Source of the DNA: Mitsuaria sp. PDC51 | GTDB taxonomy: Bacteria > Pseudomonadota > Gammaproteobacteria > Burkholderiales > Burkholderiaceae_C | Assembly (NCBI RefSeq): GCF_900113225.1 | Contig: NZ_FOZE01000002.1 | Span: forward strand, 1,240,001-1,304,000 | DNA: 64,000 bases | Direction: 5' to 3' | Shown: positions 47,246 through 56,298 of the stretch, in pieces | How positions within the stretch are numbered: position 1 is the first letter of the stretch | Layout of the letters: each line of letters starts with the position of its first letter | Made by a program: the position numbers and the translations under genes | The notes under the pieces: generated by a model | What the model was told of the DNA's origin: nothing | Database searches by the model: none | Seen by the model: only the letters and a program-made list of their open reading frames with translations

Positions 47246-48253
47246 ATGGACAACATGGACCTGCAGGTGCTGCGCCAGGTGCAGCAGTGGCTAGACGCCG
47301 ATCAGCGCGTCGTGCTGGGCACGATCACCCGGACCTGGGGCTCGGCGCCACGGCCGGTCGGGTCGATCGTCGCGGTGCGCGCGGACGGATTGATCGCCGG
47401 CTCGGTCTCGGGCGGCTGCATCGAGGACGACCTGGTCGCGAAGATCCGCGAAGGCGCGCTCAGCCTGCGCACGCCGGAGCTGATCCGCTATGGGGTCGGC
47501 GCGGAGGCGGCGCAGCGTTTCGGCCTGCCCTGCGGCGGCACGCTGGAGTTGATGCTGGAGCCGGTGGGATCGCAATCGGCCATCGGCCCGCTGCTGGAGC
47601 GGCTCTCGCGCGGCGAGCGGGTGCTGCGCACGCTGGAGCTGGCCACCGGCGCGGTCACGCTGGCGGAGCCGCCGGCGCATTCGCGCGACGGCGCCGACCG
47701 GCTGGTGCTGAGCGACACGCGGCTGGTGACCCACCACGGGCCGCAGTGGCGGCTGCTGATCATCGGCGCGGGCCAGATGAGCCAGTACCTGGCGCAGATG
47801 GCGCTGGCGCTCGATTACCAGGTGCAGGTCTGCGATCCGCGCGACGACTACCCGTGGACGCTGATCGCGGCGCCCCTGACGCGCGAGATGCCGGATGACG
47901 TCGTCCAGCGGCTGCGGCCGGACGGGCACACGGCGGTGGTCGCGCTGACGCACGATCCGAAGCTGGATGACCTGGCGCTGATGGAGGCGCTGCGCAGCCC
48001 CGCGTTCTATGTCGGCGCGATCGGCTCGCGGGTGAACCAGGCCAAGCGCCGCGCGCGGCTGAAGGAGCACTTCGACCTGAGCGATGCCCAGCTCGACCGC
48101 CTGCACGGCCCGGTGGGCCTGCACATCGGCGCCCGCACGCCGCCCGAGATCGCGCTGGCCATCCTGGCCCACATGACCGCGGAACGCTACGGCGTGCAGG
48201 TCGTCAGCAGCGCCTTGCCGGAGGATCGCGGCGAGGCGGGATGCGTGGTCTAG
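47246..48253 (+). CDS. XdhC/CoxI-family protein
   Basis: A 335-residue molybdenum-cofactor maturation factor. The N-terminal XdhC part carries GSAPRPVGSIVAV, SGGCIEDDLV and LPCGGTLELMLE; the C-terminal NAD-type Rossmann fold is LLIIGAGQMSQYLAQMA, ending in YVGAIGSR and TPPEIALAILAHMTAE. The family binds molybdenum cofactor and assists its sulfuration and insertion into xanthine-dehydrogenase-type enzymes. It is divergent from a CoxG-like gene with a 66-bp gap. Target enzyme not in window. Confidence 0.85.
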   Translation: MDNMDLQVLRQVQQWLDADQRVVLGTITRTWGSAPRPVGSIVAVRADGLIAGSVSGGCIEDDLVAKIREGALSLRTPELIRYGVGAEAAQRFGLPCGGTLELMLEPVGSQSAIGPLLERLSRGERVLRTLELATGAVTLAEPPAHSRDGADRLVLSDTRLVTHHGPQWRLLIIGAGQMSQYLAQMALALDYQVQVCDPRDDYPWTLIAAPLTREMPDDVVQRLRPDGHTAVVALTHDPKLDDLALMEALRSPAFYVGAIGSRVNQAKRRARLKEHFDLSDAQLDRLHGPVGLHIGARTPPEIALAILAHMTAERYGVQVVSSALPEDRGEAGCVV

Positions 48254-48277
48254 CGGCGCACCCCGCGCTCAGCGCGC

Positions 48278-48892
48278 TCAGCGCATGCTGTACCCGCGCC
48301 CGTCCATGCAGGCCTCCACCGCGCGGTTGAACACGCCGGCGTCGTTCATCGCGGTGGGCTGCGAGGTCGCCCAGCGGTTGCAGTCCTGGCGGTCGGCCTC
48401 GGTCTGCGCGGCGGACTGCCCGTGGCGCGGATAGATGATCGGGTCCGGCCGCGGCGGCGCCATCGGGGCCGGCGTCGCGGTGTCGGCGCCGGGCGGCGGC
48501 GCGACCACGACGTAGCCCGGCTCGCCGGTGGCCACCGTGTAATACGCGCCGTTGGCGTAGTAGTAGGGCAGCCCGCCGATGCGCAGCGTCACGTAGGCGC
48601 TGGGCAGGACCGGCACCACGAAGCCGATCGGCGGGGCGATGACGCGGAAGCTCGGGCCCCAGGGCTGGTACCAGACGCCACCGTGGTACCAGTAGCGGTT
48701 GCCGACGAACACCGCGCCGCCCGGCAGGCCGCGGGCCACGTAGCCGGGCGCGGGGTAGTAGTGGTCGTGGTGGTAGCGGCTGTCGAAGCGCAGGCCGATG
48801 TCGACCCGCGCGCCGCCGCCGTGGTGCTGCGCCGAGGCGACGCCGGCGCTCAGCGCCAGCGCGACGGGAATCAACCAACGAAGCTTGCTCAT
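48278..48892 (-). CDS. DUF6515-like secreted protein, Tyr/His/Pro-rich
   Basis: A 204-residue protein with a Sec signal ending VASAQ. The mature part starts His-rich (HHGGG, RYHHDHYYPAPGY) and has tyrosine-rich strands (YWYHGGVWYQPWG; LPYYYANGAYYTVATGEPGY) as in the DUF6515 family. The C-terminal half is Pro-rich, then a helical end with two cysteines (DCNRWA, EACMDGRGYS). It may bind metals; function unknown. Confidence 0.7.
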   Translation of the reverse strand: MSKLRWLIPVALALSAGVASAQHHGGGARVDIGLRFDSRYHHDHYYPAPGYVARGLPGGAVFVGNRYWYHGGVWYQPWGPSFRVIAPPIGFVVPVLPSAYVTLRIGGLPYYYANGAYYTVATGEPGYVVVAPPPGADTATPAPMAPPRPDPIIYPRHGQSAAQTEADRQDCNRWATSQPTAMNDAGVFNRAVEACMDGRGYSMR

Positions 48893-49222
48893 GATCTGCT
48901 CGCGCCGCCGTGCGGCGCCCAGGAAGTCCGGAGGCTTATTGAACGCCGGGCCCTTCGGCCGCGTCTACGGAAGGGCGTTTCGCAGGGGTAAAGATCCATT
49001 GCCCGTGTCGGTCCGTGCACGGTCAGCGCACGAGCCGCGCATGGGACGGAAGCGGGTCGCGCGCGGTGGCGCAACGGTCGCGCGCGACGATCGGCGATGA
49101 TGCGCGCCGCCGGGCATCCGCGACGTCACGACATGACGACACGGCCCTCACGCCCTTCCCACGCGCCGCCGGGCGCACGCCTTTCCCGCGACCTCAGGTC
49201 GCCCCACCTCGACCCCGCCGCC
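48893..49222. other. 330-bp intergenic region, no gene seen
   Basis: Between the divergent DUF6515-like gene and the GST gene. I see GC-rich palindromic fragments (near 48905-48920 CGCCGCCGTGCGGCG) and no convincing coding frame or RNA. Promoters of both neighbours should be here. Confidence 0.4.
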
Positions 49223-49879
49223 ATGATCGAGCTCTACTACTTCCCCAGCAACGCCAGCTTCGCCCCGCACGTGCTCCTACAGGAACTGGGCGTGCCGTTC
49301 CAGCTCCGCCTCGTCGACCGCGACCGCGACGAGCACAAGTCCCCCGAGTTCCTGAAGCTCAATCCCAACGGCCTGCTGCCCGCGCTGCGCGACACGCGCC
49401 AGGGCGAGCTGGTGCTGTTCGAGACCGCCGCCATCCTGCTGCACCTGGCCGACACCCATCCCGAGGCCGGCCTGATGCCGCCGCCGGGCAGCGCCGAGCG
49501 CGCCCATGCCTACAAGTGGCTGATGTGGCTGACCAACACGCTGCAGCCGACCGTCATCACCTACTACTACCCGGACCGCTTCGTCGCCCCGGGCAACGCC
49601 GCCGGCAGCGCCGAGGTCAAAGCCCAGGCGCAGGTGCGCGCCGCGGCGCAGCTGGACCTGCTCGCCGCCGAGTTCGAACGCCACGGCGGTCCGTTCCTGC
49701 TCGGCGAGCGCTATTCGGTGCTGGACCCCTTCGCCTTCATGCTGTGCCGCTGGACGCGCAACTTCAGCCATCCCGCGCGCAACCGCCCCGCCCTCGCCGC
49801 CTTCCTCGAGCGCATGGCGCAGCGCCCGGCGCTGCTGCGCGCGATCGAGACGGAGCAGCTGCCCAAGCCCTGGTTCTGA
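49223..49879 (+). CDS. Glutathione S-transferase family protein
   Basis: A 218-residue protein. The N-terminal thioredoxin-like domain has ELYYFPSNASFAPHVLLQEL, then LNPNGLLPALRD (cis-Pro loop) and LFETAAILLHLADTHP (Glu-Thr/Ser glutathione contact). The C-terminal helical domain includes GERYSVLDPFAFMLCRW. Catalytic Ser is likely S9 or S12. Substrate unknown. Start ATG 49223 begins directly with the fold. Confidence 0.85.
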   Translation: MIELYYFPSNASFAPHVLLQELGVPFQLRLVDRDRDEHKSPEFLKLNPNGLLPALRDTRQGELVLFETAAILLHLADTHPEAGLMPPPGSAERAHAYKWLMWLTNTLQPTVITYYYPDRFVAPGNAAGSAEVKAQAQVRAAAQLDLLAAEFERHGGPFLLGERYSVLDPFAFMLCRWTRNFSHPARNRPALAAFLERMAQRPALLRAIETEQLPKPWF

Positions 49880-49887
49880 CCGCCCGC

Positions 49888-50784
49888 TCAGCGAGGCGGC
49901 AGCGCGCGCAGGTAGTCGTAGAGCCGCTGCGCGATGGCGGCCCGCTCCTCGGCGGACATGCCCTCGGCGAGCGCCGGCATCGTCGTGCCGGGCCGCACCG
50001 CGGCGGGCGCCAGCAGCCAGCGCTGCCAGGCCGCGGCGTCGTAGCCGCGGACGACGACGTCCAGGTCCAGCGGCATCTTGTCGCCGCCGTAGCCGCGGAT
50101 GCGGTGGCAGCTCAGGCAGTGGGTGCGGGCGAGGTCGGCCGCGTCGGCGTACCGGGTGGCCAGGCCATCCGGCAGCAGCGCGCGCGTCGAGGACGGCCCC
50201 ACGCTCACCGACGCCACCTGGTAGGGCCAGAGCGCGCCGCCCTCGGCCTGCAGCGCCTTCGAGGCGCGGTTGTCCCACACGAGGTAATACGGCCCGAGCG
50301 GCACCTGCCGCTCGCCTTGCAGGTGGTTGTCGACCTGGAAGGGCCGGCCATCGGCGCGCGCGTGCACCAGCCACGCGCGATGCTGCGCGAAGCGCTCCAC
50401 CGGAATGCGCGAGACGAAACCGTCCAGCGCGCGGAATTCCAGTTCCTGCCCCGGCGCACGCCAACCCGTGCCAAGCACCGCCGTCAACGCCGCGTCGGCG
50501 GGCACGCCTAGGTAGCGGACCTCGGGCATGCGTCCGTCACGCATCAGGTGCGGCTCGAGCACGGTGACGGTGACAGCGGCCGTCGCCTTGGCCGTGGCCG
50601 CCGCCGTCGCCGGGCCGGACGCGCCGGTTGCCGGCCCGGCGGCCAGTCGCCGCGCGAGCTCCGCCGGTGCCGGCAGGTCCACCGCCAGGGCGGGCATCGC
50701 GATGCAGGTCGCGGCGAGCATCGCCAGCGCCAGCACGGCGGCCCGCGCACCGGGTGCGCCACGTGTGCTCGACACGGACCTCAT
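49888..50784 (-). CDS. c-type cytochrome domain protein
   Basis: A 298-residue protein with a Sec signal ending ALAVD. After an Ala/Thr-rich linker there is a beta-rich domain (residues 80-200). The C-terminus is a cytochrome c fold with heme-binding C223-L-S-C-H227 and an axial Met candidate in TTMPALAEGMSAEE. It is the third gene of an operon with a receiver protein and a penicillin-acylase family enzyme, overlapping the acylase stop by four bases. It should work in the periplasm in electron transfer. The electron partner is unknown. Confidence 0.75.
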   Translation of the reverse strand: MRSVSSTRGAPGARAAVLALAMLAATCIAMPALAVDLPAPAELARRLAAGPATGASGPATAAATAKATAAVTVTVLEPHLMRDGRMPEVRYLGVPADAALTAVLGTGWRAPGQELEFRALDGFVSRIPVERFAQHRAWLVHARADGRPFQVDNHLQGERQVPLGPYYLVWDNRASKALQAEGGALWPYQVASVSVGPSSTRALLPDGLATRYADAADLARTHCLSCHRIRGYGGDKMPLDLDVVVRGYDAAAWQRWLLAPAAVRPGTTMPALAEGMSAEERAAIAQRLYDYLRALPPR

Positions 50785-53192
50785 GGCTTGAGCACCAGCA
50801 GGCCGTTCGAATGCGCGCGCACATCGGCCTCGTCCAACCACTCGCGGCGATAACGGCCCTGGGCCAGCAGCGCGGCCTGGTCGGCGTAATGCGCGTCCGG
50901 CCAGACGCCGCTCTGCCCGACCGGATTGACGCCGAGCGCCTCCTGCGGCCGCGCGAAGTCGATCAACCGGCGCGTCGACGGTCCGTAGACCACCGGCCAC
51001 GGCCCGCTGCCGTTGCGCTGCGCGAAGTTGTTGGGGACTTCATGCCCGCCGGGCACCGGGAACGGACCGACGTTGAAGATCCGGTCCAGCGGCTTCTGTC
51101 GGCCCAGCGGATGCTCGTGCGTCAGCGTGTGCACCGCGTCCCAGCGCCAGGTCCCGCTGTCGGGGCCGAGCGTCGCCTGCAGGTGCGCGACCGTCGCCTT
51201 CCAGGCGCGGCGCACGATGTCGGTCTGCGTCTCGCGCTGCGGCGTCGAGCGGTCGTCCCACCAGGGCGAGTCCGCATCCGCCATCAGCCGCGGCAAGGCG
51301 TGGTCGAGCGCGCGGGTGCGGCGCAGGTTCTCGAACTGCGCCTCGCCGAGCTCATCCTTGAGCGCCGCCCGCAGCAACTCGGCGGTGAACTGCTGGAACA
51401 GCACCGGCGCCACCGCGTCCGCCTTGTAGGCGCCGTTCCAGCGCACCAGCGCCTCGACCAGCGGCTGCTCCTCGACCGAGGCCGATCCGCGCAGCAGCGG
51501 GATGATCGGCCGCAGCACGCGCGGGCCGTAGTCGGTCTGCACGTCCAGCTGCAGCGCCTGGCTGTTGTGGATGTCCCAGCGCTTGCCCTGGCTCAGCAGC
51601 CCGTCCAGGCGCCGGCCGCGCTCGGCCAGGTTGTAGTAGCCCGGCACCGGCGTGTCCCCGGTCGGCTGGAAATTGGCCGACACGATGTAGCCGCGCGCCG
51701 GGTTCTCTTCGTGCGGGTTGGCCGAGAACGGCAGGAAGCCCGGCTTGTCGGCCTCGCCGGTCGCGCCGTCCAGCACGAAGGCCGGATTCACACCCGGCGG
51801 CCGCTGCGGCAGCTTCGCGGCCGCCCACCAGGCGATGTCGCCACTGGCGTTGGCCCACACGATGTTCAGCCCCGGCGCATGCACCAGGCTCGCCGCGTCG
51901 CGCGCGCGGTCCAGCGTGTCGGCGCGGCCCAGCCGGTAGAAGCCGTCGAGCACCGGGTTCTCGGTCTCCAGGAAGGCCCACCACATGGCGACCGGGCGCT
52001 CGCCGCGGTCGCCCGGCAGCGCGTCGTTGACGATGGGCCCGTGCGGCGAGCGGCGCAGCGTCAGCACCTGGTCGGGCTGGCCCTTGACCTTGAGCGTCTC
52101 CTGCCGCGCGGTCATCGCGACCCAGCGGCCCTGGTACCAGACCTCGTTGGCGTTGGCCGGGTTGACCTTCTCGGCGATCAGGTCGACGTCGTCGTTCTGG
52201 AACATCGTCAGGCTCCAGCCGAAACGCCGGTTGTGTCCCAGCAGCGCCGTCGGGTTGAGCGCGAGGTGATGCCCGTAGAGCTCGAACTGCGGCGTGCGCA
52301 GGTGCGCCTCCCACCACACGGCCGGCGCCGAGTACGCGATGTGCGGATCGCCCGCCAGCAGCGGCTTGCCGCTGACGGTGCGGCTGCCCGACACGACCCA
52401 GGCGTTGCTGCCCTCGAACTGCGGCAGCCCGGCCAGCGCCGCCGCCTGGTCGCCGACCGCGGCCAGCCGCGCCAGCATCGGCGCCACGTCGGGGAAGCGC
52501 CCGCGCGGCGCGTCCAGCGCCTGCGGCTCCAGCACGCCGGAGGGATGCCAGTCCAGGTCGAAGATGCGCAGGTAGTCGGGACCGAGCTGGTCCCGCACCG
52601 CGGTCAATGCCGGCTCGGTGCGGAAGGCCGCGGCGAAGCTGTAGGCCAGGTAGCCGGCGATGCTGTAGGTGTCCGCGGCGGTGAACGGGCGCTTGGGGAT
52701 GCCCAGGACCTCGAACTCCAGCGGCGCGGGCCGCGTCGCCTGGTACTGGTTGACGCCGTCCAGGTAGGCATACAGCGCGCGGGTCGCGCCGGGCTGAGCG
52801 GTGATGGCCGCGCTCGCCGCGGCGAGTTCGTCGGCGCGCTGGCGGATGCCGAGCGCGCGGAACAGGCGGTCGGTGTCGACCAGCTTGGGCCCGAGCACCT
52901 CCGCCAGCTCGCCGCGCGCCAGCCGGCGCAGCATCTCCATCTGGAACAGCCGGTCCTGCGCGTGCAGGTAGCCGAGCGCGCGGTAGAGGTCGTCCTCGTT
53001 GCGCGCGTCGATGTGGGGCACGCCCCACTCGTCGTAGCGGACGGTGACCGGCGCGCTCAGGCCGGACAGCTGCAGCTCGCCGTCGCGCTGCGGCAGCTTC
53101 TGGTGGACATGCCAGGCCGCGGCCGCGGCGCCCAGCGCCGCCAGCACGGCGACCGTGAGCGCGCCGCGCTTCAGCCAGCGACCCACGCTCAT
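50781..53192 (-). CDS. Penicillin acylase family (Ntn hydrolase) protein
   Basis: An 803-residue protein of the penicillin/AHL acylase family. An N-terminal hydrophobic helix exports or anchors it. VRYDEWGVPHIDARNEDD and ALGYLHAQDRLFQMEMLRR form the alpha-chain. Self-cleavage should occur before Ser262 in FEGSNAWVVSG, which becomes the N-terminal nucleophile of the beta-chain; AGDPHIAY and the later asparagines fit. Members cleave amide bonds of beta-lactams or acyl-homoserine lactones, so quorum-quenching is possible. Its start overlaps a receiver gene and its stop overlaps a cytochrome gene. Confidence 0.9.
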   Translation of the reverse strand: MSVGRWLKRGALTVAVLAALGAAAAAWHVHQKLPQRDGELQLSGLSAPVTVRYDEWGVPHIDARNEDDLYRALGYLHAQDRLFQMEMLRRLARGELAEVLGPKLVDTDRLFRALGIRQRADELAAASAAITAQPGATRALYAYLDGVNQYQATRPAPLEFEVLGIPKRPFTAADTYSIAGYLAYSFAAAFRTEPALTAVRDQLGPDYLRIFDLDWHPSGVLEPQALDAPRGRFPDVAPMLARLAAVGDQAAALAGLPQFEGSNAWVVSGSRTVSGKPLLAGDPHIAYSAPAVWWEAHLRTPQFELYGHHLALNPTALLGHNRRFGWSLTMFQNDDVDLIAEKVNPANANEVWYQGRWVAMTARQETLKVKGQPDQVLTLRRSPHGPIVNDALPGDRGERPVAMWWAFLETENPVLDGFYRLGRADTLDRARDAASLVHAPGLNIVWANASGDIAWWAAAKLPQRPPGVNPAFVLDGATGEADKPGFLPFSANPHEENPARGYIVSANFQPTGDTPVPGYYNLAERGRRLDGLLSQGKRWDIHNSQALQLDVQTDYGPRVLRPIIPLLRGSASVEEQPLVEALVRWNGAYKADAVAPVLFQQFTAELLRAALKDELGEAQFENLRRTRALDHALPRLMADADSPWWDDRSTPQRETQTDIVRRAWKATVAHLQATLGPDSGTWRWDAVHTLTHEHPLGRQKPLDRIFNVGPFPVPGGHEVPNNFAQRNGSGPWPVVYGPSTRRLIDFARPQEALGVNPVGQSGVWPDAHYADQAALLAQGRYRREWLDEADVRAHSNGLLVLKP

Positions 53193-53800
53193 GAACGGAC
53201 CGGTTGCCGCAGGTGGGACAGCGCCTCGACGCGCTTGATCAGCTCGCGGTCGTTCCAGGGCTTGTGGAACATGCCGTACAGGCCCTGCACCTGGTGCAGC
53301 CGGGCGTGCAGTTCCTCATGGCCGCTGATGGCGATGATGGGCAGGTCCTCGGTCGCCATCGCGCCCTGCACCGCCTTGATCAGCTCGAAGCCGTCCATGT
53401 TGGGCATCTCCAGGTCGGTGATCAGCACGCCGAAGCGGGTCTGGCCGAGCAGCTCCATCGCCTCCACGCCGTCGCGCGCGGCGACCACCTCGTGGCCGGC
53501 CTCGCTGAACAGCTTCAGCAGCTTGGCGCGCACGACCGCCGAGTCGTCGACCACCAGCAGCGGCAGGCGCTCGGGCGAGGCGGCGGTGGCGGGGGACATC
53601 GCGGCGGGCGCCGCGGCGGGGGCCGAGCTGGCGCGGGCGGCCGGGCCGGGCGGCAGGGGACGGGGCGATGGCGGCGGCGCGCCCACGTCGCGATAGTCGC
53701 CACGGCGCACCGTGATGATGATGATCACGATGGCCAGCGGGACCACGATCAGCAGCGGCAACAGGAACGGCTGCAGGGTCTCAGGCAATTCAAACGGCAT
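53189..53800 (-). CDS. Membrane-anchored response-regulator receiver protein
   Basis: A 203-residue protein. One membrane helix (LLPLLIVVPLAIVIIIITV) is at residues 13-32, then a Pro/Ala-rich linker of about 45 residues, then a receiver domain: PLLVVDDSAVVRAKLL, ITDLEMPNMDGFEL (phospho-Asp in TDLEM), AISGHEE (Ser switch) and FHKPW (Lys). All key residues are intact. There is no output domain and no histidine kinase close by. It overlaps the acylase gene start (ATGA). Confidence 0.85.
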   Translation of the reverse strand: MPFELPETLQPFLLPLLIVVPLAIVIIIITVRRGDYRDVGAPPPSPRPLPPGPAARASSAPAAAPAAMSPATAASPERLPLLVVDDSAVVRAKLLKLFSEAGHEVVAARDGVEAMELLGQTRFGVLITDLEMPNMDGFELIKAVQGAMATEDLPIIAISGHEELHARLHQVQGLYGMFHKPWNDRELIKRVEALSHLRQPVRS

Positions 53801-53988
53801 GCGGCTCTCCGACTCCTCCCCAAACCGCGCACGCTACACCGGCCGCAAGACGGCCTGTAGAGGAAAAGCCCTCTCGGTGGACGGCCGGCGCGCGAGCTCC
53901 GACGAGCCGCCGCCCCGCCCCGCCGGCTGATGCGGCTGCGCGACACCGCGCCGCCGCAGCGTCCCTGCATCAGGGGGCTTGCACGGCT

Positions 53989-55500
53989 TCATGCCCAGCT
54001 CAGCGCGGACAGGTCGTTGGCGAACAGCGGCGTGCGGCTCCACAGGCCCTTCAGGCCGGCCCGCGCCACCGTGATCCATTGGGGCTGGTAGAGGAAGGCG
54101 GCGACCGCGTCCTCGGCGACCTGGCGCTGCGCCTGGCCGAAGAGCCGGGTCCGCTCGGCCGGATCGGCGCTGCCCTGCATGCGCTCGTACAGCGCGTTGA
54201 AGGCGGGGCTGCGGTAGCCCCAGTAGTAGTCCGCCCGCGCGAAGTTGCCGAAGTCGTAGGGCTCCACATGCGCGATGACGGTCAGGTCGTAGGCCTTGCT
54301 GCCGTAGACGCTGGACAGCCACTGGGCCCATTCGATCTGCTCGATCCGGGCGGTGATGCCGACCGCCGCCAGCTGCGCCGCGATCAGCTCGCCGCCCTGG
54401 CGCGCGTACGGCACCGGCGGCAGCTTCAGCGACAGGGACAGCCCGGTCGCCTTGGCCTGGGCCAGCAGCGCCTTCGCGGCGGCCGGGTCGTAGGCGTTGA
54501 TCGCGGTGCAGTCGACGTAGCCCGGCGCGTCCGGCGTGACGAAGCTGCCGATCGGCACGCCGTAGCCGTCGGCGCTGGCCTGGATGACGGCCTTGCGGTC
54601 GATCGCCATGGCGATGGCGCGGCGCACGCGGACGTCGCCCAGCGGCGGCCGCTGGTGGTTGATGGCCAGGATGGTCTTGGCGCGCGACGAGGCGGTGATC
54701 ACCTGGAAGCGCCGCGGCTGCGCCTTGAACTGGGACAGCGCCCGGGCCGCGGCCACGCGCGGGAAGGCATCCACGTCGCCAGCCAGCAGCGCGGCGACCT
54801 GCGCGGCCGGTTCGCCGATGAAGCGGAACTGCACCCGCGGGATCCGGATCGAGGCCGCGTCGCGGAAGCCGGGCCAGGCGGCGACGGTGAGGCTGGCGCC
54901 GCGCTGCCACTGGGCGACGCGGTAGGGCCCGGTGCCCACCGGGTTCTGCGCGTTGCCGGCGGCGCTGCCGGGCTCGACGATCACCGCCGTCGCCTGCGCC
55001 AGCAGCGCCGGCAGGTCGGGCTCCGGATGCCTGAGCGTCAGCACCGCGGTCAGCGGATCGGGCGTCGCGATCGCGGCGATGTTCTCGAAGACGCGGCGGT
55101 CCTTGTTGAGGCTGTTCGGCGCGCCCGCGCGCTCGAAGCTGAACTTCACCGCCGTGGCGTCAAAGGGCGCGCCGTTGTGGAAGCGCACGCCCGGGCGCAG
55201 CGTGAAGGTCCAGGTCTTCTGGTCCGCCGAGGCGCTCCAGCGCAGCGCCAGTAGGGGGCGGGCCGAGCCGTCCTCGGCCACCTTGGTCAGCGGCTCCAGC
55301 ACGTTGTAGAGCACGATCTCGCCGATGGCGGCGGCGGCGCCGGCGGTCGGGTCCAGGCCCGGGGGCTCGAGGGTCATGCCCAGCACCAGCGGCCGCCCGC
55401 CGGGCACCTGCGCGAAGGCCGGCAGCGCGGCGCCGAGGCTGGCGCCGACGGCGCCGATCGAGAGCCGGTGGAAACGGCGACGGTCCAGGGAGGTATCCAT
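53989..55500 (-). CDS. Peptide-type ABC transporter substrate-binding protein (SBP_bac_5)
   Basis: A 503-residue periplasmic protein with a Tat signal (DRRRFHRLSIGAVGAS, cleavage near PAFAQ). LGMTLEPPGLDPTAGAAA and the large bilobed domain are those of dipeptide/opine-type binding proteins (DppA family). It closes an operon of two permeases and two ATPases, so the five genes form one importer. Substrate: peptide or related compound; the gene order does not name it. Confidence 0.85.
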   Translation of the reverse strand: MDTSLDRRRFHRLSIGAVGASLGAALPAFAQVPGGRPLVLGMTLEPPGLDPTAGAAAAIGEIVLYNVLEPLTKVAEDGSARPLLALRWSASADQKTWTFTLRPGVRFHNGAPFDATAVKFSFERAGAPNSLNKDRRVFENIAAIATPDPLTAVLTLRHPEPDLPALLAQATAVIVEPGSAAGNAQNPVGTGPYRVAQWQRGASLTVAAWPGFRDAASIRIPRVQFRFIGEPAAQVAALLAGDVDAFPRVAAARALSQFKAQPRRFQVITASSRAKTILAINHQRPPLGDVRVRRAIAMAIDRKAVIQASADGYGVPIGSFVTPDAPGYVDCTAINAYDPAAAKALLAQAKATGLSLSLKLPPVPYARQGGELIAAQLAAVGITARIEQIEWAQWLSSVYGSKAYDLTVIAHVEPYDFGNFARADYYWGYRSPAFNALYERMQGSADPAERTRLFGQAQRQVAEDAVAAFLYQPQWITVARAGLKGLWSRTPLFANDLSALSWA

Positions 55501-55509
55501 GGCCGCGGA

Positions 55510-56298
55510 TCATGCCAAAGCGGCCAGCAGGTCCCGGGTGTAGGGATGCCGGGGATCGCCCAGCACGCGCGCGGCCGGGCCCTGCTCGACCGCTTCGCCG
55601 CCGCGCAGCACCAGCGCGTGGTCGCACAGCACCTCGACCGCCGCGAGGTCGTGGCTGACGATGACCAGGCTGATGCCGTCGCGCCGCTGCAGCTCGCGCA
55701 GCAGCGCCAGGATCTGCGCCTGCACCGAGACGTCCAGCGCGGACAGCGGCTCGTCCGCGACGATCAGCCGGGGGCGCGTCGCCAGCGCCCGCGCGATCGC
55801 CAGGCGCTGGCGCTGGCCGCCGGAGAACTGGTGCGGGAAGCGCAGCGCCGCGTCGGGCTCCAGGCCGACCTCGGCGAGCACCTCCAGCAGCCGCGCCTGA
55901 CGCTCGGCGTCGGTCATCGGCAGCGCGGCGAGCGGCTCCACCACGCTGCGGCCGACGCGCCAGCGCGGATCCAGCGAGCCGTAGGGATCCTGGAACACCA
56001 TCTGCACGCCCGGCCGCAACGCGCGACGCGCGGCGGTGGGCATCGCGTTCACGTCCTGGCCGGACCAGCGCACCCGGCCGTGGCGCGGTCGCTCCAGCGC
56101 CATGAGCAGGCGCGCCAGCGTGCTCTTGCCGGCCCCCGACTCGCCGATGATGCCGAGCGACTCGCCCGCCGGCAGCGTGAACGAGATGTCCTTGAGCACC
56201 GTGCGGCCGCCGTAGCGCTGGCCCAGGTCCTCGACCTCGAGCAGCGGAGCCGCTGGCGAGGACGACGGCGCCGGAGTCCGGCCGATGACCCCGCTCAT
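55510..56298 (-). CDS. Peptide-type ABC transporter ATP-binding protein (DppF-like)
   Basis: A 262-residue ATPase. Walker A IIGESGAGKSTLAR, signature FSGGQRQRLAIAR, Walker B LIVADEPLSALDVS and H-loop IVSHDLA are all intact. The C-terminus ends with HPYTRDLLAA, as in DppF/OppF. Overlaps its upstream partner by four bases. Confidence 0.9.
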   Translation of the reverse strand: MSGVIGRTPAPSSSPAAPLLEVEDLGQRYGGRTVLKDISFTLPAGESLGIIGESGAGKSTLARLLMALERPRHGRVRWSGQDVNAMPTAARRALRPGVQMVFQDPYGSLDPRWRVGRSVVEPLAALPMTDAERQARLLEVLAEVGLEPDAALRFPHQFSGGQRQRLAIARALATRPRLIVADEPLSALDVSVQAQILALLRELQRRDGISLVIVSHDLAAVEVLCDHALVLRGGEAVEQGPAARVLGDPRHPYTRDLLAALA

